Made by a program: the position numbers and the translations under genes. 64,000 nucleotides of DNA from CAVROP01 sp050012175 (GTDB lineage: Bacteria; Acidobacteriota; Terriglobia; UBA7540): assembly GCA_050012175.1 (NCBI GenBank), contig JBEKHR010000001.1, positions 124,001 to 188,000 on the forward strand, written 5' to 3'. Positions 7,220-16,030 of the stretch are shown here, in pieces. Below the pieces are notes generated by a model. The model did no database searches and had not been told where the DNA came from. It saw only the letters and a program-made list of their open reading frames with translations. The number at the start of each line of letters is the position of its first letter. Within the stretch, counting starts at the first letter, position 1.

Positions 7220-9319
7220 ATGGTACCTCGCATTAGCCAGGCGCGGCCGGAGAAAACCGACAGGTCCCGCGCAACGAACCGGGCTCTGTTCCTAGGTGGC
7301 ATTCTTCTTCTTTGGATGGCCGGTCTGGTCGTTCAGCTCTACCACCTCCAGATCATCGATTACGGGGATTTGCTGGCCCGGGCCCAGCGCCAGCAGCAGC
7401 ACATGATTGAAGTCGCGCCCAAGCGCGGCGAAATCTTCGACCGCCAGATGAACCCGCTGGCCATGAGCTTGGCGGTGGATTCCGTCTTTGCAGTACCCAG
7501 CGAGATTCCTGACCCCAAAATGGTGAGTAACTTGCTGGCCCCCGTGCTGGGCCTGGATGCGAATGACCTGCTTGGCCGGATCACCAACTCCCATTCGTTT
7601 TGCTGGGTGAAAAGGAAGAGCACCCCCGAAGAAGCGAACCGCGTCCGCGACCTCAACCTGAAGGGAATTTACTTCCAGCGGGAGAGCAAGCGATTCTACC
7701 CCAAAGGGGATTTGGCAGCCCACATTGTGGGTTACGTGGGTTTGGACGACAAGGGGCTCGCGGGCCTCGAGTACGGCATGGATAGCATCATCCGGGGCCG
7801 CCCAGGACGCGTGCTTCTGGCCACGGACGCGCGTCGCCGGTCGTTTCAATCGACCGAGTGGGCGGGGAAGCCGGGTAAGAACCTTGTTCTGACCCTGGAT
7901 GAGAAGATCCAGTACATTACGGAAAAGGCCTTGGCGGTAGCGGTCGAGAAATGGAAGGCCGCCGGGGGTGTGGCTATCGTTCAGAATCCCAACACGGGCG
8001 AAATCCTGGCCATGGCCAGCCAACCAACTTACGACCCCAATGACTATGCAAAGAGCCCGCCGGAAGCACTGCAGGACCGCGGCCTGTCCTGGGTTTATGA
8101 GCCCGGCTCAACCTTTAAACTCGTGACCATCTCCGCCGTCCTGGAAGAGAAACTGGCGAACCCGGACGAAGTCGTCAACTGCCAGCAGGGAAGCATCGTG
8201 CTTGCCGGGCATGTCATTCACGACCACAAGTCATTCGCCAACCTGACGGTGAGGGATGTGGTGGTGAAGTCCAGCGACGTGGGGGCCATTAAGCTGGGGC
8301 TGCGCTTGGGTGAGCGGCGGCTTTACAAGTATATCCGCAGCTTCGGTTTTGGCGAAAAAACTGAAGTCGAACTGCCTGGAGAGGAGCGGGGGCTACTCAA
8401 GCCCCCCAGCCGGTGGTCAGGGATTTCGATTGGCGAAATCTCCATGGGGCAGGAAATTGGCGTGACCCCAATCCAACTCGTCACGACCTACTCCGCCGTC
8501 GCCAACGGGGGTGTGTTGTTTGAGCCGCGCCTGATTCACGACCTCTTTCTCGGCCAGGCCCACGACGCCATGCCTCCTGTGCCCGGTCACCGGGTGATCA
8601 GCGGGCGGACGGCAAGTCTCATGAAGGAAATTCTTTCGGCCGTGGTGGAGAGAGGAACCGGCCAGGCTGCGCAACTCGCAGGCTACTCATCCGGCGGGAA
8701 GACCGGCACGGCGCAGAAAATCGATCCTTCCGGCGCTTATTCAAAAACGCACTATGTAGCGTCTTTTGTCGGGTTTGCTCCCATAGGAAAACCGGCGGTA
8801 ACCATTCTGGTGGCTATCGACTCGCCGGTGGGAGCAATTTACGGGGCCGAAGTGGCAGCCCCGGTGTTCAAGTCCATCGCAGAGCAGACTCTGGGTTATT
8901 TGAACGTTCCGCAAGACAACCCCTCCCGATGGCCTCAGCTTGCCTCCTCAATCTCCGCAGGGATTCCGGGCCAGAAACTCGGAGACCTTGTGCGACACCT
9001 TCCCAAGGGCTCTGAGCATCTCCAGGCTGCCGCTTCCCCCGTTCAACCCGCTTCATTCTCAAGCATTGAGCAGACACGAGTTTCAACGGACCGTGAGCCG
9101 GAGGCAGCTACGACGGCCGGTACCGTTGTCATGGATAATGGTCCTCGGGTGACCATCCCGGACTTCTCAGGTTTAGCGGCGCGGAGCGTTGCCCAAGAGT
9201 GTCAGAAGCTTGGTCTGGAACTTAGCCTTTTGGGCAGCGGATTGGCCGTCGAGCAGAATCTCCCAGCGCATGCGCAAGTGCCACTGGGAACGCGACTGGT
9301 GGTAAGGCTGTCAAGGTGA
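7220..9319 (+). CDS. ftsI: FtsI/PBP3-type septal peptidoglycan transpeptidase with PASTA domain
   Basis: I chose the ATG at 7220, 4 nt after the ftsL stop; the frame is open back to 7166. The 699-residue protein has an N-terminal membrane anchor (about residues 27-45), a dimerisation domain, a transpeptidase domain and a C-terminal PASTA domain (about 641-699). Active-site motifs are STFK with Ser297, then SSD at 351-353, then KTGTAQ at 494. The middle motif is normally SSN, so the Asp is unusual. The enzyme cross-links septal peptidoglycan with FtsW. A C-terminal PASTA domain occurs in some, not all, FtsI proteins. Confidence 0.95.
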   Translation: MVPRISQARPEKTDRSRATNRALFLGGILLLWMAGLVVQLYHLQIIDYGDLLARAQRQQQHMIEVAPKRGEIFDRQMNPLAMSLAVDSVFAVPSEIPDPKMVSNLLAPVLGLDANDLLGRITNSHSFCWVKRKSTPEEANRVRDLNLKGIYFQRESKRFYPKGDLAAHIVGYVGLDDKGLAGLEYGMDSIIRGRPGRVLLATDARRRSFQSTEWAGKPGKNLVLTLDEKIQYITEKALAVAVEKWKAAGGVAIVQNPNTGEILAMASQPTYDPNDYAKSPPEALQDRGLSWVYEPGSTFKLVTISAVLEEKLANPDEVVNCQQGSIVLAGHVIHDHKSFANLTVRDVVVKSSDVGAIKLGLRLGERRLYKYIRSFGFGEKTEVELPGEERGLLKPPSRWSGISIGEISMGQEIGVTPIQLVTTYSAVANGGVLFEPRLIHDLFLGQAHDAMPPVPGHRVISGRTASLMKEILSAVVERGTGQAAQLAGYSSGGKTGTAQKIDPSGAYSKTHYVASFVGFAPIGKPAVTILVAIDSPVGAIYGAEVAAPVFKSIAEQTLGYLNVPQDNPSRWPQLASSISAGIPGQKLGDLVRHLPKGSEHLQAAASPVQPASFSSIEQTRVSTDREPEAATTAGTVVMDNGPRVTIPDFSGLAARSVAQECQKLGLELSLLGSGLAVEQNLPAHAQVPLGTRLVVRLSR

Positions 9320-9458
9320 GCGGCGCCCGTGGGATATTCCTCGAGCTGGGAAACGCGCAGCGGGAGCAGAAAGCGCGAGCCGTGGATTGTTCTGGATGTG
9401 GGAAGCCGCGCTGCGCCGATAGATCCAAATTCTCGCAGTGATATAATGCGAGTGAGAA

Positions 9459-10937
9459 ATGAAACTGAACGAGTTGGTTCGCGGGCTGGACGGCCTCGAA
9501 ACAGTACCAGATGTCGGGGCCGAGGTCGCATCTTTAGCTTACGATTCGCGTCGAGTTCAGCGAGGAACCCTTTTCTTCGCTATTCAAGGTGAGAAAGCGG
9601 ACGGGCATGCGTTCATCCCTCAAGCCCTCGAGCGGGGCGCGGTGGCCGTCGTCAGTGAGCGCATACCGCCCAGCGATCTGGCATCGCGCTGGGTGCGAGT
9701 CCCCCAGATTCGCCGGGCGCTCTCCACGGCTGGACGCGTTTTCTTCGGCCAACCTGATTTACGCCTGAAGCTAATAGGAATCACCGGGACGAACGGAAAG
9801 ACTACGACAGCCTTTCTGGTGGACAGTATTTTGCGCGCCGCAGGAATCCGCGCTGGCCTCTTCGGAACTATCGAGTACCGAGTTGGTGACCGCGCCCTGC
9901 CGGCGCTCAACACGACTCCGGAGTCGCTTGATTTGTGGTCTTACTTCGCTCAGACCGTCGATGCGGGTGGCACGGCTGTGGTGATGGAAGTCTCCTCGCA
10001 TGCCCTGGCGCAAGAACGGGTCTGGGGCTTCCCTTATTCGGTCGCTGTTTTCACCAATTTGACCCGCGACCATTTGGATTACCACAAAGACTTCGAGCAC
10101 TATTATGAAGCAAAGCGTCGTCTCTTTGAGGGGCTTGGAACACCTCCGCCGCAATGGGCGGTCATTAATTTGGATGACCCTTGGGGCAGGAAACTTCTGG
10201 ACGTGCCCTGCCCCCATCGGTTGACCTACGGCATGAACTCTAACGCCCAGGTCAAGGTGAAGCATCTCGACCGCCGACACAATGGCCTGGAGGGCACGAT
10301 AGTAACGCCGGCAGGCAAGGTGCAGCTTGCCTCGTCGCTTGTGGGTCGGGCTAACCTGGCGAACATTCTGGCAGCGACCGCAGCCTCCATCGCCTATGGC
10401 ATCCCGCTCGAAAAAATCGAAGAGGGGCTTAAAGATCTGAAAGCGGTCCCGGGCCGCTTCGAGCGAATCGACGAAGGCCAGCCGTTCCTGGTAGTAGTGG
10501 ATTACGCGCACACCGACGACGCTTTGCGCAATGTCCTGAGCACGGCGCGCGAACTCACGCGCAACAGGCTGATCGTGGTTTTCGGCTGCGGTGGCGAACG
10601 CGATCGCGCGAAGCGGCCTTTGATGGGCGAAGCTGCCGGGTCCTTGAGCGATCTTGCCGTACTTACCTCGGATAATCCGCGCGGTGAAGACCCGCTGCTC
10701 ATCATGAGCGACGCGCTGGTGGGCCTGCAGAAGGCCGGGAAACCCTATTGGGCAGAAGTGGACCGCGAAACCGCAATCCGAAAGGCGGTTGAGGAAGCGC
10801 GCGAAGGGGATGTGGTAGTTTTAGCTGGAAAGGGGCATGAGACTTACCAGATACTGAAGGACCGGACGATTCCTCTCGACGATCGTGAAGTTGCCCGGAA
10901 GATATTATGTGAAATGGGCTATCGCCCAGGCGCCTGA
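9459..10937 (+). CDS. murE: UDP-MurNAc-tripeptide synthetase MurE (meso-diaminopimelate type)
   Basis: 492 residues. The N-terminal domain contains DSRRVQRGTLFFA. The ATP loop is GITGTNGKTTT, and the C-terminal ligase domain carries VVVDYAHTDDALRNVL. At 405-408 it has DNPR, the motif that selects meso-diaminopimelate, where lysine-adding enzymes differ. This suggests DAP-type peptidoglycan, as expected for a Gram-negative cell wall. The gene follows ftsI after 139 bp without recognisable features and is separated from murF by a perfect inverted repeat. Confidence 0.96.
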   Translation: MKLNELVRGLDGLETVPDVGAEVASLAYDSRRVQRGTLFFAIQGEKADGHAFIPQALERGAVAVVSERIPPSDLASRWVRVPQIRRALSTAGRVFFGQPDLRLKLIGITGTNGKTTTAFLVDSILRAAGIRAGLFGTIEYRVGDRALPALNTTPESLDLWSYFAQTVDAGGTAVVMEVSSHALAQERVWGFPYSVAVFTNLTRDHLDYHKDFEHYYEAKRRLFEGLGTPPPQWAVINLDDPWGRKLLDVPCPHRLTYGMNSNAQVKVKHLDRRHNGLEGTIVTPAGKVQLASSLVGRANLANILAATAASIAYGIPLEKIEEGLKDLKAVPGRFERIDEGQPFLVVVDYAHTDDALRNVLSTARELTRNRLIVVFGCGGERDRAKRPLMGEAAGSLSDLAVLTSDNPRGEDPLLIMSDALVGLQKAGKPYWAEVDRETAIRKAVEEAREGDVVVLAGKGHETYQILKDRTIPLDDREVARKILCEMGYRPGA

Positions 10938-10944
10938 AATGAAG

Positions 10945-11052
10945 TATGTCATTCCGATCCCGCAGTTGCGGGAGAGGAATCACGCCCTGGTCTGTGGAGG
11001 AGGGAATCAGAGCGAGATTCCTCTCCCGCAACTGCGGGATCGGAATGACATA
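10945..11052. repeat. Perfect 37-nt inverted repeat (hairpin) between murE and murF
   Basis: The arm 10945-10981 is the exact reverse complement of 11016-11052, with a 34-nt loop between. Each arm contains its own small palindrome around CCCGCAGTTGCGGG. It belongs to the TGTCATTC/GAATC family found elsewhere in the window. It has no trailing T run, so it is unlikely to be a simple intrinsic terminator. Confidence 0.9.
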
Positions 11053-11114
11053 GAGCCTGCGGGGAAAGGTCATTTAATTCGACAGGGCAGAATGGCCCAG
11101 GGCCTCAAGAACTC

Positions 11115-12554
11115 ATGGAACTACGATTGGGTCGCATAGCGACACTGCTTAATACCCGATGCGGTACACGGGAACGGGTGGTGGCTGGATACTCGATTGA
11201 TTCCCGGTCAATCAGGCCGGGGCAACTCTTCTTCGCGATGCGCGGGCCTCGATTCGACGGACATCAATTCATTGCTCAGGCCATCGAGCGTGGGGCTGCT
11301 GGCGCTGTGGTGGAGCAGGCTTTTTTTGACCAAGCGCCGCCAGGGCTCACGCCCATTCTCCTTCCAGTACAGAGTCCGCTGGAGGCGCTCCAGCATCTGG
11401 GACGGTGCGTACGCCGCAAGTGGGGACGTCCGCTCGTAGGCGTAACAGGCAGCACGGGAAAGAGCACCACCAAGGAGATGATCGCCGCTTTGCTGGGCCC
11501 TCGGTTTTCCGTGCATAAGTCTGCCGGAAACCTGAATAACCGCTACGGCCTGCCCTTAACTCTGTTAGGACTCGAGCCGGAGCACGAAATTGCGGTGGTG
11601 GAGCTCGCCATGTCCGCCGCCGGTGAGATTGCGCATTTGGCTCGGATCGCTGAGCCGGAGACCGGCGTGGTGACGAACGTTGCCCCGGTTCACTTGGAGT
11701 TCTTTGATTCCGTGGAGTCCATCGCCAAGGCGAAGCGGGAGCTCGTCGACAACCTCTCTTGGCGCGCTGGACCGCCCGCCGCAGTCTTGAACTATGACGA
11801 TCCCCGCGTGCAGAGATTTGCGGAGGGATTTGAGGGGAAGGTTGTTACATTTGGGTTTGGGCGAGGTGCAGATTTTCGCGCACGGCGGGTGAAGCGCGGA
11901 GAGGGGATCGGAAGCGAATTCCAAGTCGTTGGACCGAACCTGGATGCCGATTTTCTTCTTCCCCTTCCCGGCCGCCACAACGTCCAGAACGCGCTTGCCG
12001 CTGTCGCCGTTGCATCCAGTTTCGATGTTCCCCCCCTGGAAATGCGGAGAGGTCTTGCGGAATTCCAGAATATGCCCCAAAGGGGGGAGAGCTTTACACT
12101 GCCGGGACCTGTGACGATCATCAATGATTGCTATAACTCCAACCCGCAGGCCATGGCGTGCATGCTCGAAACGCTTCGGACATGGCCTGGTGCTCGCCGG
12201 CGGATTGTGGTGGCCGGCGAGATGCTCGAATTGGGGCCGCAGTCCCCGCAGTTGCACAAAGAGACTGGCCGCAAGTGTGCCGAGAACAATCTTTCCTGGC
12301 TTATCGCGGTTCAAGGCGATGCGAGATTTTTCGTCGAAGGCGCGGTGGCCGCGGGTTTGCCGCTCCAACAGACCCGCTTCCTCCCCGACGCGCGGGGGGC
12401 GGGAGAATTTTGCCGTGCGCTGCTCGAACCCGGAGACGTGGTTCTGGTGAAAGGGTCGCGCGAGGTTCACTTGGAGACAGTAACCGAGATGCTACGCGAA
12501 GGAGTCGAGGGTCGAGAAGTCGAGAGTCGAGAAGTCGAGAGGTCGAGGAGTTGA
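11115..12554 (+). CDS. murF: UDP-MurNAc-tripeptide D-alanyl-D-alanine ligase MurF
   Basis: 479 residues. It has the Mur N-terminal motif YSIDSRSIRPGQLFFA, an ATP loop GVTGSTGKSTTKEM, NRYGLPLTLLGLE, and the C-terminal INDCYNSNPQAM. The last is the characteristic MurF pattern. It adds D-Ala-D-Ala to the UDP-MurNAc-tripeptide in the cytoplasm. The final 20 or so codons (from about 12495) are encoded by a GTCGAG-type repeat and read as a Glu/Arg/Ser-rich tail, an extension created by the repeat rather than part of the enzyme fold. Confidence 0.95.
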   Translation: MELRLGRIATLLNTRCGTRERVVAGYSIDSRSIRPGQLFFAMRGPRFDGHQFIAQAIERGAAGAVVEQAFFDQAPPGLTPILLPVQSPLEALQHLGRCVRRKWGRPLVGVTGSTGKSTTKEMIAALLGPRFSVHKSAGNLNNRYGLPLTLLGLEPEHEIAVVELAMSAAGEIAHLARIAEPETGVVTNVAPVHLEFFDSVESIAKAKRELVDNLSWRAGPPAAVLNYDDPRVQRFAEGFEGKVVTFGFGRGADFRARRVKRGEGIGSEFQVVGPNLDADFLLPLPGRHNVQNALAAVAVASSFDVPPLEMRRGLAEFQNMPQRGESFTLPGPVTIINDCYNSNPQAMACMLETLRTWPGARRRIVVAGEMLELGPQSPQLHKETGRKCAENNLSWLIAVQGDARFFVEGAVAAGLPLQQTRFLPDARGAGEFCRALLEPGDVVLVKGSREVHLETVTEMLREGVEGREVESREVERSRS

Positions 12555-12596
12555 GGAGTCGAGGTTCGAGAGTTCGACTTCTCGACCCTCGACTCC
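12501..12596. repeat. GTCGAG tandem repeat with perfect 23-nt inverted repeat at the murF 3' end
   Basis: Several copies of GTCGAGAAGTCGAG-like text run from about 12501 to 12570. The segment 12501-12523 is the exact reverse complement of 12574-12596. The repeat covers the murF stop codon (12552-12554) and ends 21 bp before mraY. Confidence 0.9.
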
Positions 12597-12617
12597 TCGA
12601 CTAGCAAGTGAACACAT

Positions 12618-13748
12618 ATGTTCTATTATCTTTATATCAAGTTCCATAACCAGTTTCACTTCCTCAATCTCTTCCGCTACATCACTTTCCGAACCGCTTA
12701 CGCGAGCCTGACAGCGCTGTTGCTCTCCTTGGCCGTTGGTCCCTGGCTTGTACGCGTGCTCAAGGAGTTCCAGATCGGCCAGTACGTCCGGGAAGACGGG
12801 CCGAAGTCCCACCTGTCGAAGGCGGGCACTCCGACCATGGGCGGGGTGCTCATCAATCTTTGCATTTTCGTTCCGACCCTGCTCTGGTCCGACCTCGGAA
12901 ATGTTTTTGTTTGGCTCGTTCTAGGGGTCGCGGCGGCTTTTGCAGGGATTGGATTCTGGGACGACTACCAGAAGGTTCGACAGCGGAAGAATCTGGGCCT
13001 GACCGGGCGGACCAAGTTCTTGCTTCAGATTCTGGTCAGCTTCGTCTTTGGTGTTGTGCTGATTCTCTTTTCGGCGCGTGGTTTTTACTCGACCACCTTG
13101 ACGTTCCCCTTCTTCAAGCGCTTCCGGCCCGATCTTTTGATCACCGGTTTTCTTTCCCGAGTATGGACTTACCCTTTCGCCTTTTTGCCTTTCCTGCTCT
13201 TTGTAGTCCTGATTCTCGTGGGCTGCTCGAACGCGGTCAACCTTACCGACGGACTGGATGGGTTGGCCATCGGTTGTGTCGTCATTGCCGCCTCAGCATT
13301 GACGGTCCTGACCTATGTCACCGGCCATGCCGTTCTCTCCGAGTATCTGGACTTGGAGCACCTGCCGCGCGTGGGTGAACTGACCATCTTTTGTGGATCG
13401 ATGGTGGGGTCCAGTCTCGGATTCCTCTGGTACAACGCTTATCCGGCAGAGATCTTCATGGGCGACGTCGGTTCGCTGGCACTCGGCGGCGCGATCGCAG
13501 CGGTTGCGGTGATCATCAAACAGGAGCTCCTATTACCGTTTATTGGCGGCATCTTCGTGATCGAGGCACTTTCCGTGATTATCCAGGTGGTGTCGTTCAA
13601 GCTCAGGGGCAAGCGGGTGTTCAGAATGGCCCCCATTCATCACCACTTTGAATTGGAGGGGTGGAAGGAGTCCAAGGTCATTGCGCGCTTCTGGATCGCG
13701 GCGCTGGTTTTTGCACTCTTCGCGCTGACCACGTTAAAGCTCAGGTAA
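12618..13748 (+). CDS. mraY: Phospho-MurNAc-pentapeptide translocase MraY
   Basis: 376 residues and about ten membrane segments. GPKSHLSKAGTPTMGGVLI is the conserved first loop and FWDDYQK the first catalytic aspartate motif. NLTDGLDGLA holds the next catalytic aspartates, and PIHHHFELEGW is the histidine loop near the C-terminus. The enzyme transfers phospho-MurNAc-pentapeptide to undecaprenyl phosphate, giving lipid I at the inner membrane. Length and motifs are normal. An ATG at 12618 starts within a few bases of the end of the preceding repeat. Confidence 0.97.
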   Translation: MFYYLYIKFHNQFHFLNLFRYITFRTAYASLTALLLSLAVGPWLVRVLKEFQIGQYVREDGPKSHLSKAGTPTMGGVLINLCIFVPTLLWSDLGNVFVWLVLGVAAAFAGIGFWDDYQKVRQRKNLGLTGRTKFLLQILVSFVFGVVLILFSARGFYSTTLTFPFFKRFRPDLLITGFLSRVWTYPFAFLPFLLFVVLILVGCSNAVNLTDGLDGLAIGCVVIAASALTVLTYVTGHAVLSEYLDLEHLPRVGELTIFCGSMVGSSLGFLWYNAYPAEIFMGDVGSLALGGAIAAVAVIIKQELLLPFIGGIFVIEALSVIIQVVSFKLRGKRVFRMAPIHHHFELEGWKESKVIARFWIAALVFALFALTTLKLR

Positions 13749-13750
13749 CG

Positions 13751-13886
13751 CTGTCTGTGGTCCGTGGTCAGTTGTCCGTTGTCCGTCGCGGTAACGTGGA
13801 CGAGGCGGTCTGGCGCTGAAGCACCACAGAATTCAGGAGTCGGTTTACATGTGCTACGGACCACGGACCACGGACGACGGACAGAG
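13751..13886. repeat. GTCCGTGGTC-type inverted repeat between mraY and murD
   Basis: CTGTCTGTGGTCCGTGGTCA at 13751-13770 with following GTCCGTTGTCCG faces a reverse-complementary tract at 13854-13886 (ACGGACCACGGACCACGG and onward to GGACAG). The loop is about 65 bp. The sequence is made of near-tandem 7-8-bp words, as in other simple-text repeats in this window. Confidence 0.8.
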
Positions 13887-13951
13887 GTCATCTCTGAGAT
13901 TCTGGACTCACACTTTCGAAAGAATGGCCGGTCGCTGCCCCGGGGGATCGC

Positions 13952-16024
13952 ATGAATGATGTACGCAGGAAGCGCGTGCTCGTTGTCGGCCTAGGGAGGA
14001 GCGGGCACGCGGTAGCACTCTGCCTACAACGGCATGGCGCGGTCGTGACGGTGACCGATACCAAACCTCCTGCTGCGTTCTCACCGCTCCTGCCGGAACT
14101 TCTGGCACAAAAGATTGGTGTGCAGCTTGGGTCGCAGCGTGCCGAAGTCTTTCTCGCTCACGATCTCGTGGTGGTCAGCCCCGGGGTGCCGTGGGACTTG
14201 CCTCAACTGCAGGCAACGCGCGCGCGCGGCATTCCTGTTGTGCCTGAGATTGAAGTTGCGAGTTGGTACTTGAGCGATCCAATTGTGGGTGTTACCGGTT
14301 CTAACGGCAAGACCACCACTACAACTCTTCTGGGCAAAATGCTCGAGGCATCCGGCTTCCCGACTTTTGTCGGCGGGAATATTGGTGTTCCTCTGAGCTC
14401 CGCAGTGGATCGGGTCACAACGGGTTCGATCATAGTCAGCGAGTTGAGTAGTTTTCAGTTGGAAGCCATTCGCGATTTTCGTCCCCACGTGGCTGTCTTG
14501 CTGAACATTTCACCGAACCACCTGGACCGCCACCCTTCCTTCGAGGCCTATGCCCAGGCAAAAAGGCAGATCTTCCGCAACCAGCGGGCGGAGGATTATG
14601 CCATCCTGAATGCTGATGATCCTTGGGTGCGTGGCCTCAGTCCCGCCTTGGCGGGCCGCAAGGTGTTCTTCAGCCGGTTACAGCAAATTCCCTGCGGCCT
14701 CTTTGTTTCAAATGGGAATGTCGTGTACCGCATGGGGCACCTGGAGCGAGTGCTTCTGGAGACACGGGAGGTGCGCCTTCGGGGTGGTTTCAATCTGGAA
14801 GACGTTTTGGGGGCTGCGGCTGCGGCCTGCGTGCTTGGGGCGGACTTCGACGCCGTGCGCAGCGCGGTGCGGGAATTTAAAGGCGTCGAGCACCGGCTCG
14901 AGTATGTTCGAAGCCTAGGTGGGGTGGAGTTTTATAACAATTCCAAAGCCACCAGCGTGGATGCCACGGTAAAGTCGTTGGAGGCCTTCGAGCATGGTGT
15001 TCATCTCATTCTGGGAGGAAAGGACAAGGGTGCTCCATACGCGCCTCTGCGGCCCCTATTGAAGGACAGGGTCCGCGAGGTTCTCCTCATCGGTGCGGCG
15101 GCGGGTCGCATCGCGCAGGAGCTCTCGGGCGCAGTGGAATTGATTCGCGCGGGCAACCTCGAAAACGCCGTGCTGGAAGCGTTCCAGTGTGCCCGTCCTG
15201 GTGATGTGGTGCTCCTCGCTCCGGCTTGTTCGAGCTTTGATCAGTTCCAGGATTATGAGCATCGTGGCCGCGTGTTTAAGGAGGTGGTAGAGCGGCTGGC
15301 GCAAGATGTTGAATCAGGATCGGTGGAATGGAAATGGAAGCCCGAAGGTCAAGTGGAGACCGGGGCGCCTGGGAGTCTGGCCTTGGCCGCCACACCTCCG
15401 CAAGCGTCGCAGGTTTGGTCGCAGCAAGCCTCACTGGAACCCCTTCCAGAGAAGGCTGCCGAGTCGGGGAATTTCATTAAGGAAACTGCGAGCGTTGGGT
15501 TAGATGTCTCCGGACAGTTTCAGGCTGAATCACTCGCGGGTTCATCCGAAGAGAGGCCCGAGGCGAGTCCCGAACTTCCGGCAGAGACATTAGCACCCGA
15601 AGTTGAAGAGGTGCTCAATCAAGTTGCCGAGGCTGTCGATGGGGAGTCGAAGCGCGGCGTAACCACCGGTTCCGCAACAGAAGACCGGCCCCATGAGCTG
15701 ACCCTCGTTTACGAAATCAGTGCCGAAGAACTTCCCCCGGCAGAAACTGAGCCGGCACAGGATTACTCTGCCGAACCCGAAACGAGTCAACCCCAAGCGC
15801 CCCGTACACCTGAAAGGACGGACGACGTTCAGTTGCCGTACGAGGCGAGAGCAGAAGAGAAAGGTGTTGCCGCCAGGGGATCAGCGGGCCGCAATCTCGC
15901 AGAGGGGGGCTCGAAAGACGTGTCCAGCCCTTCAGAACGCAGCCCCGCGATAACGGATAGGAGGAAGCCGAAGTCGGCGGCCCCTGATTCGGCGTCTCAG
16001 CCCCGACTACCCGGAACGGATTAA
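13952..16024 (+). CDS. murD: UDP-MurNAc-alanine:D-glutamate ligase MurD with long acidic C-terminal tail
   Basis: 690 residues against a family norm near 450. The first 450 residues are a complete MurD: VLVVGLGRSGHAVA at the start, ATP loop GVTGSNGKTTTTT at about 113-125, SELSSFQLE, NISPNHLDRH, EFYNNSKATSVDAT and LILGGKDKG. The catalytic part ends near REVVERLAQD-like helix residues. The remaining 240 residues have no fold I recognise. They are rich in Glu, Pro, Ser and Ala, with little hydrophobic content, and are probably disordered. The frame is open without interruption and ftsW begins 6 nt after the stop. A good GGGGG ribosome site precedes the ATG. Confidence 0.95.
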   Translation: MNDVRRKRVLVVGLGRSGHAVALCLQRHGAVVTVTDTKPPAAFSPLLPELLAQKIGVQLGSQRAEVFLAHDLVVVSPGVPWDLPQLQATRARGIPVVPEIEVASWYLSDPIVGVTGSNGKTTTTTLLGKMLEASGFPTFVGGNIGVPLSSAVDRVTTGSIIVSELSSFQLEAIRDFRPHVAVLLNISPNHLDRHPSFEAYAQAKRQIFRNQRAEDYAILNADDPWVRGLSPALAGRKVFFSRLQQIPCGLFVSNGNVVYRMGHLERVLLETREVRLRGGFNLEDVLGAAAAACVLGADFDAVRSAVREFKGVEHRLEYVRSLGGVEFYNNSKATSVDATVKSLEAFEHGVHLILGGKDKGAPYAPLRPLLKDRVREVLLIGAAAGRIAQELSGAVELIRAGNLENAVLEAFQCARPGDVVLLAPACSSFDQFQDYEHRGRVFKEVVERLAQDVESGSVEWKWKPEGQVETGAPGSLALAATPPQASQVWSQQASLEPLPEKAAESGNFIKETASVGLDVSGQFQAESLAGSSEERPEASPELPAETLAPEVEEVLNQVAEAVDGESKRGVTTGSATEDRPHELTLVYEISAEELPPAETEPAQDYSAEPETSQPQAPRTPERTDDVQLPYEARAEEKGVAARGSAGRNLAEGGSKDVSSPSERSPAITDRRKPKSAAPDSASQPRLPGTD

Positions 16025-16030
16025 CAGAGC

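Noticed and set aside
10885..11139. 84-residue frame across the murE-murF hairpin
   Set aside because: It is made of the inverted repeat (the peptide contains the repeated word IPLPQLRDRN) and overlaps both genes.
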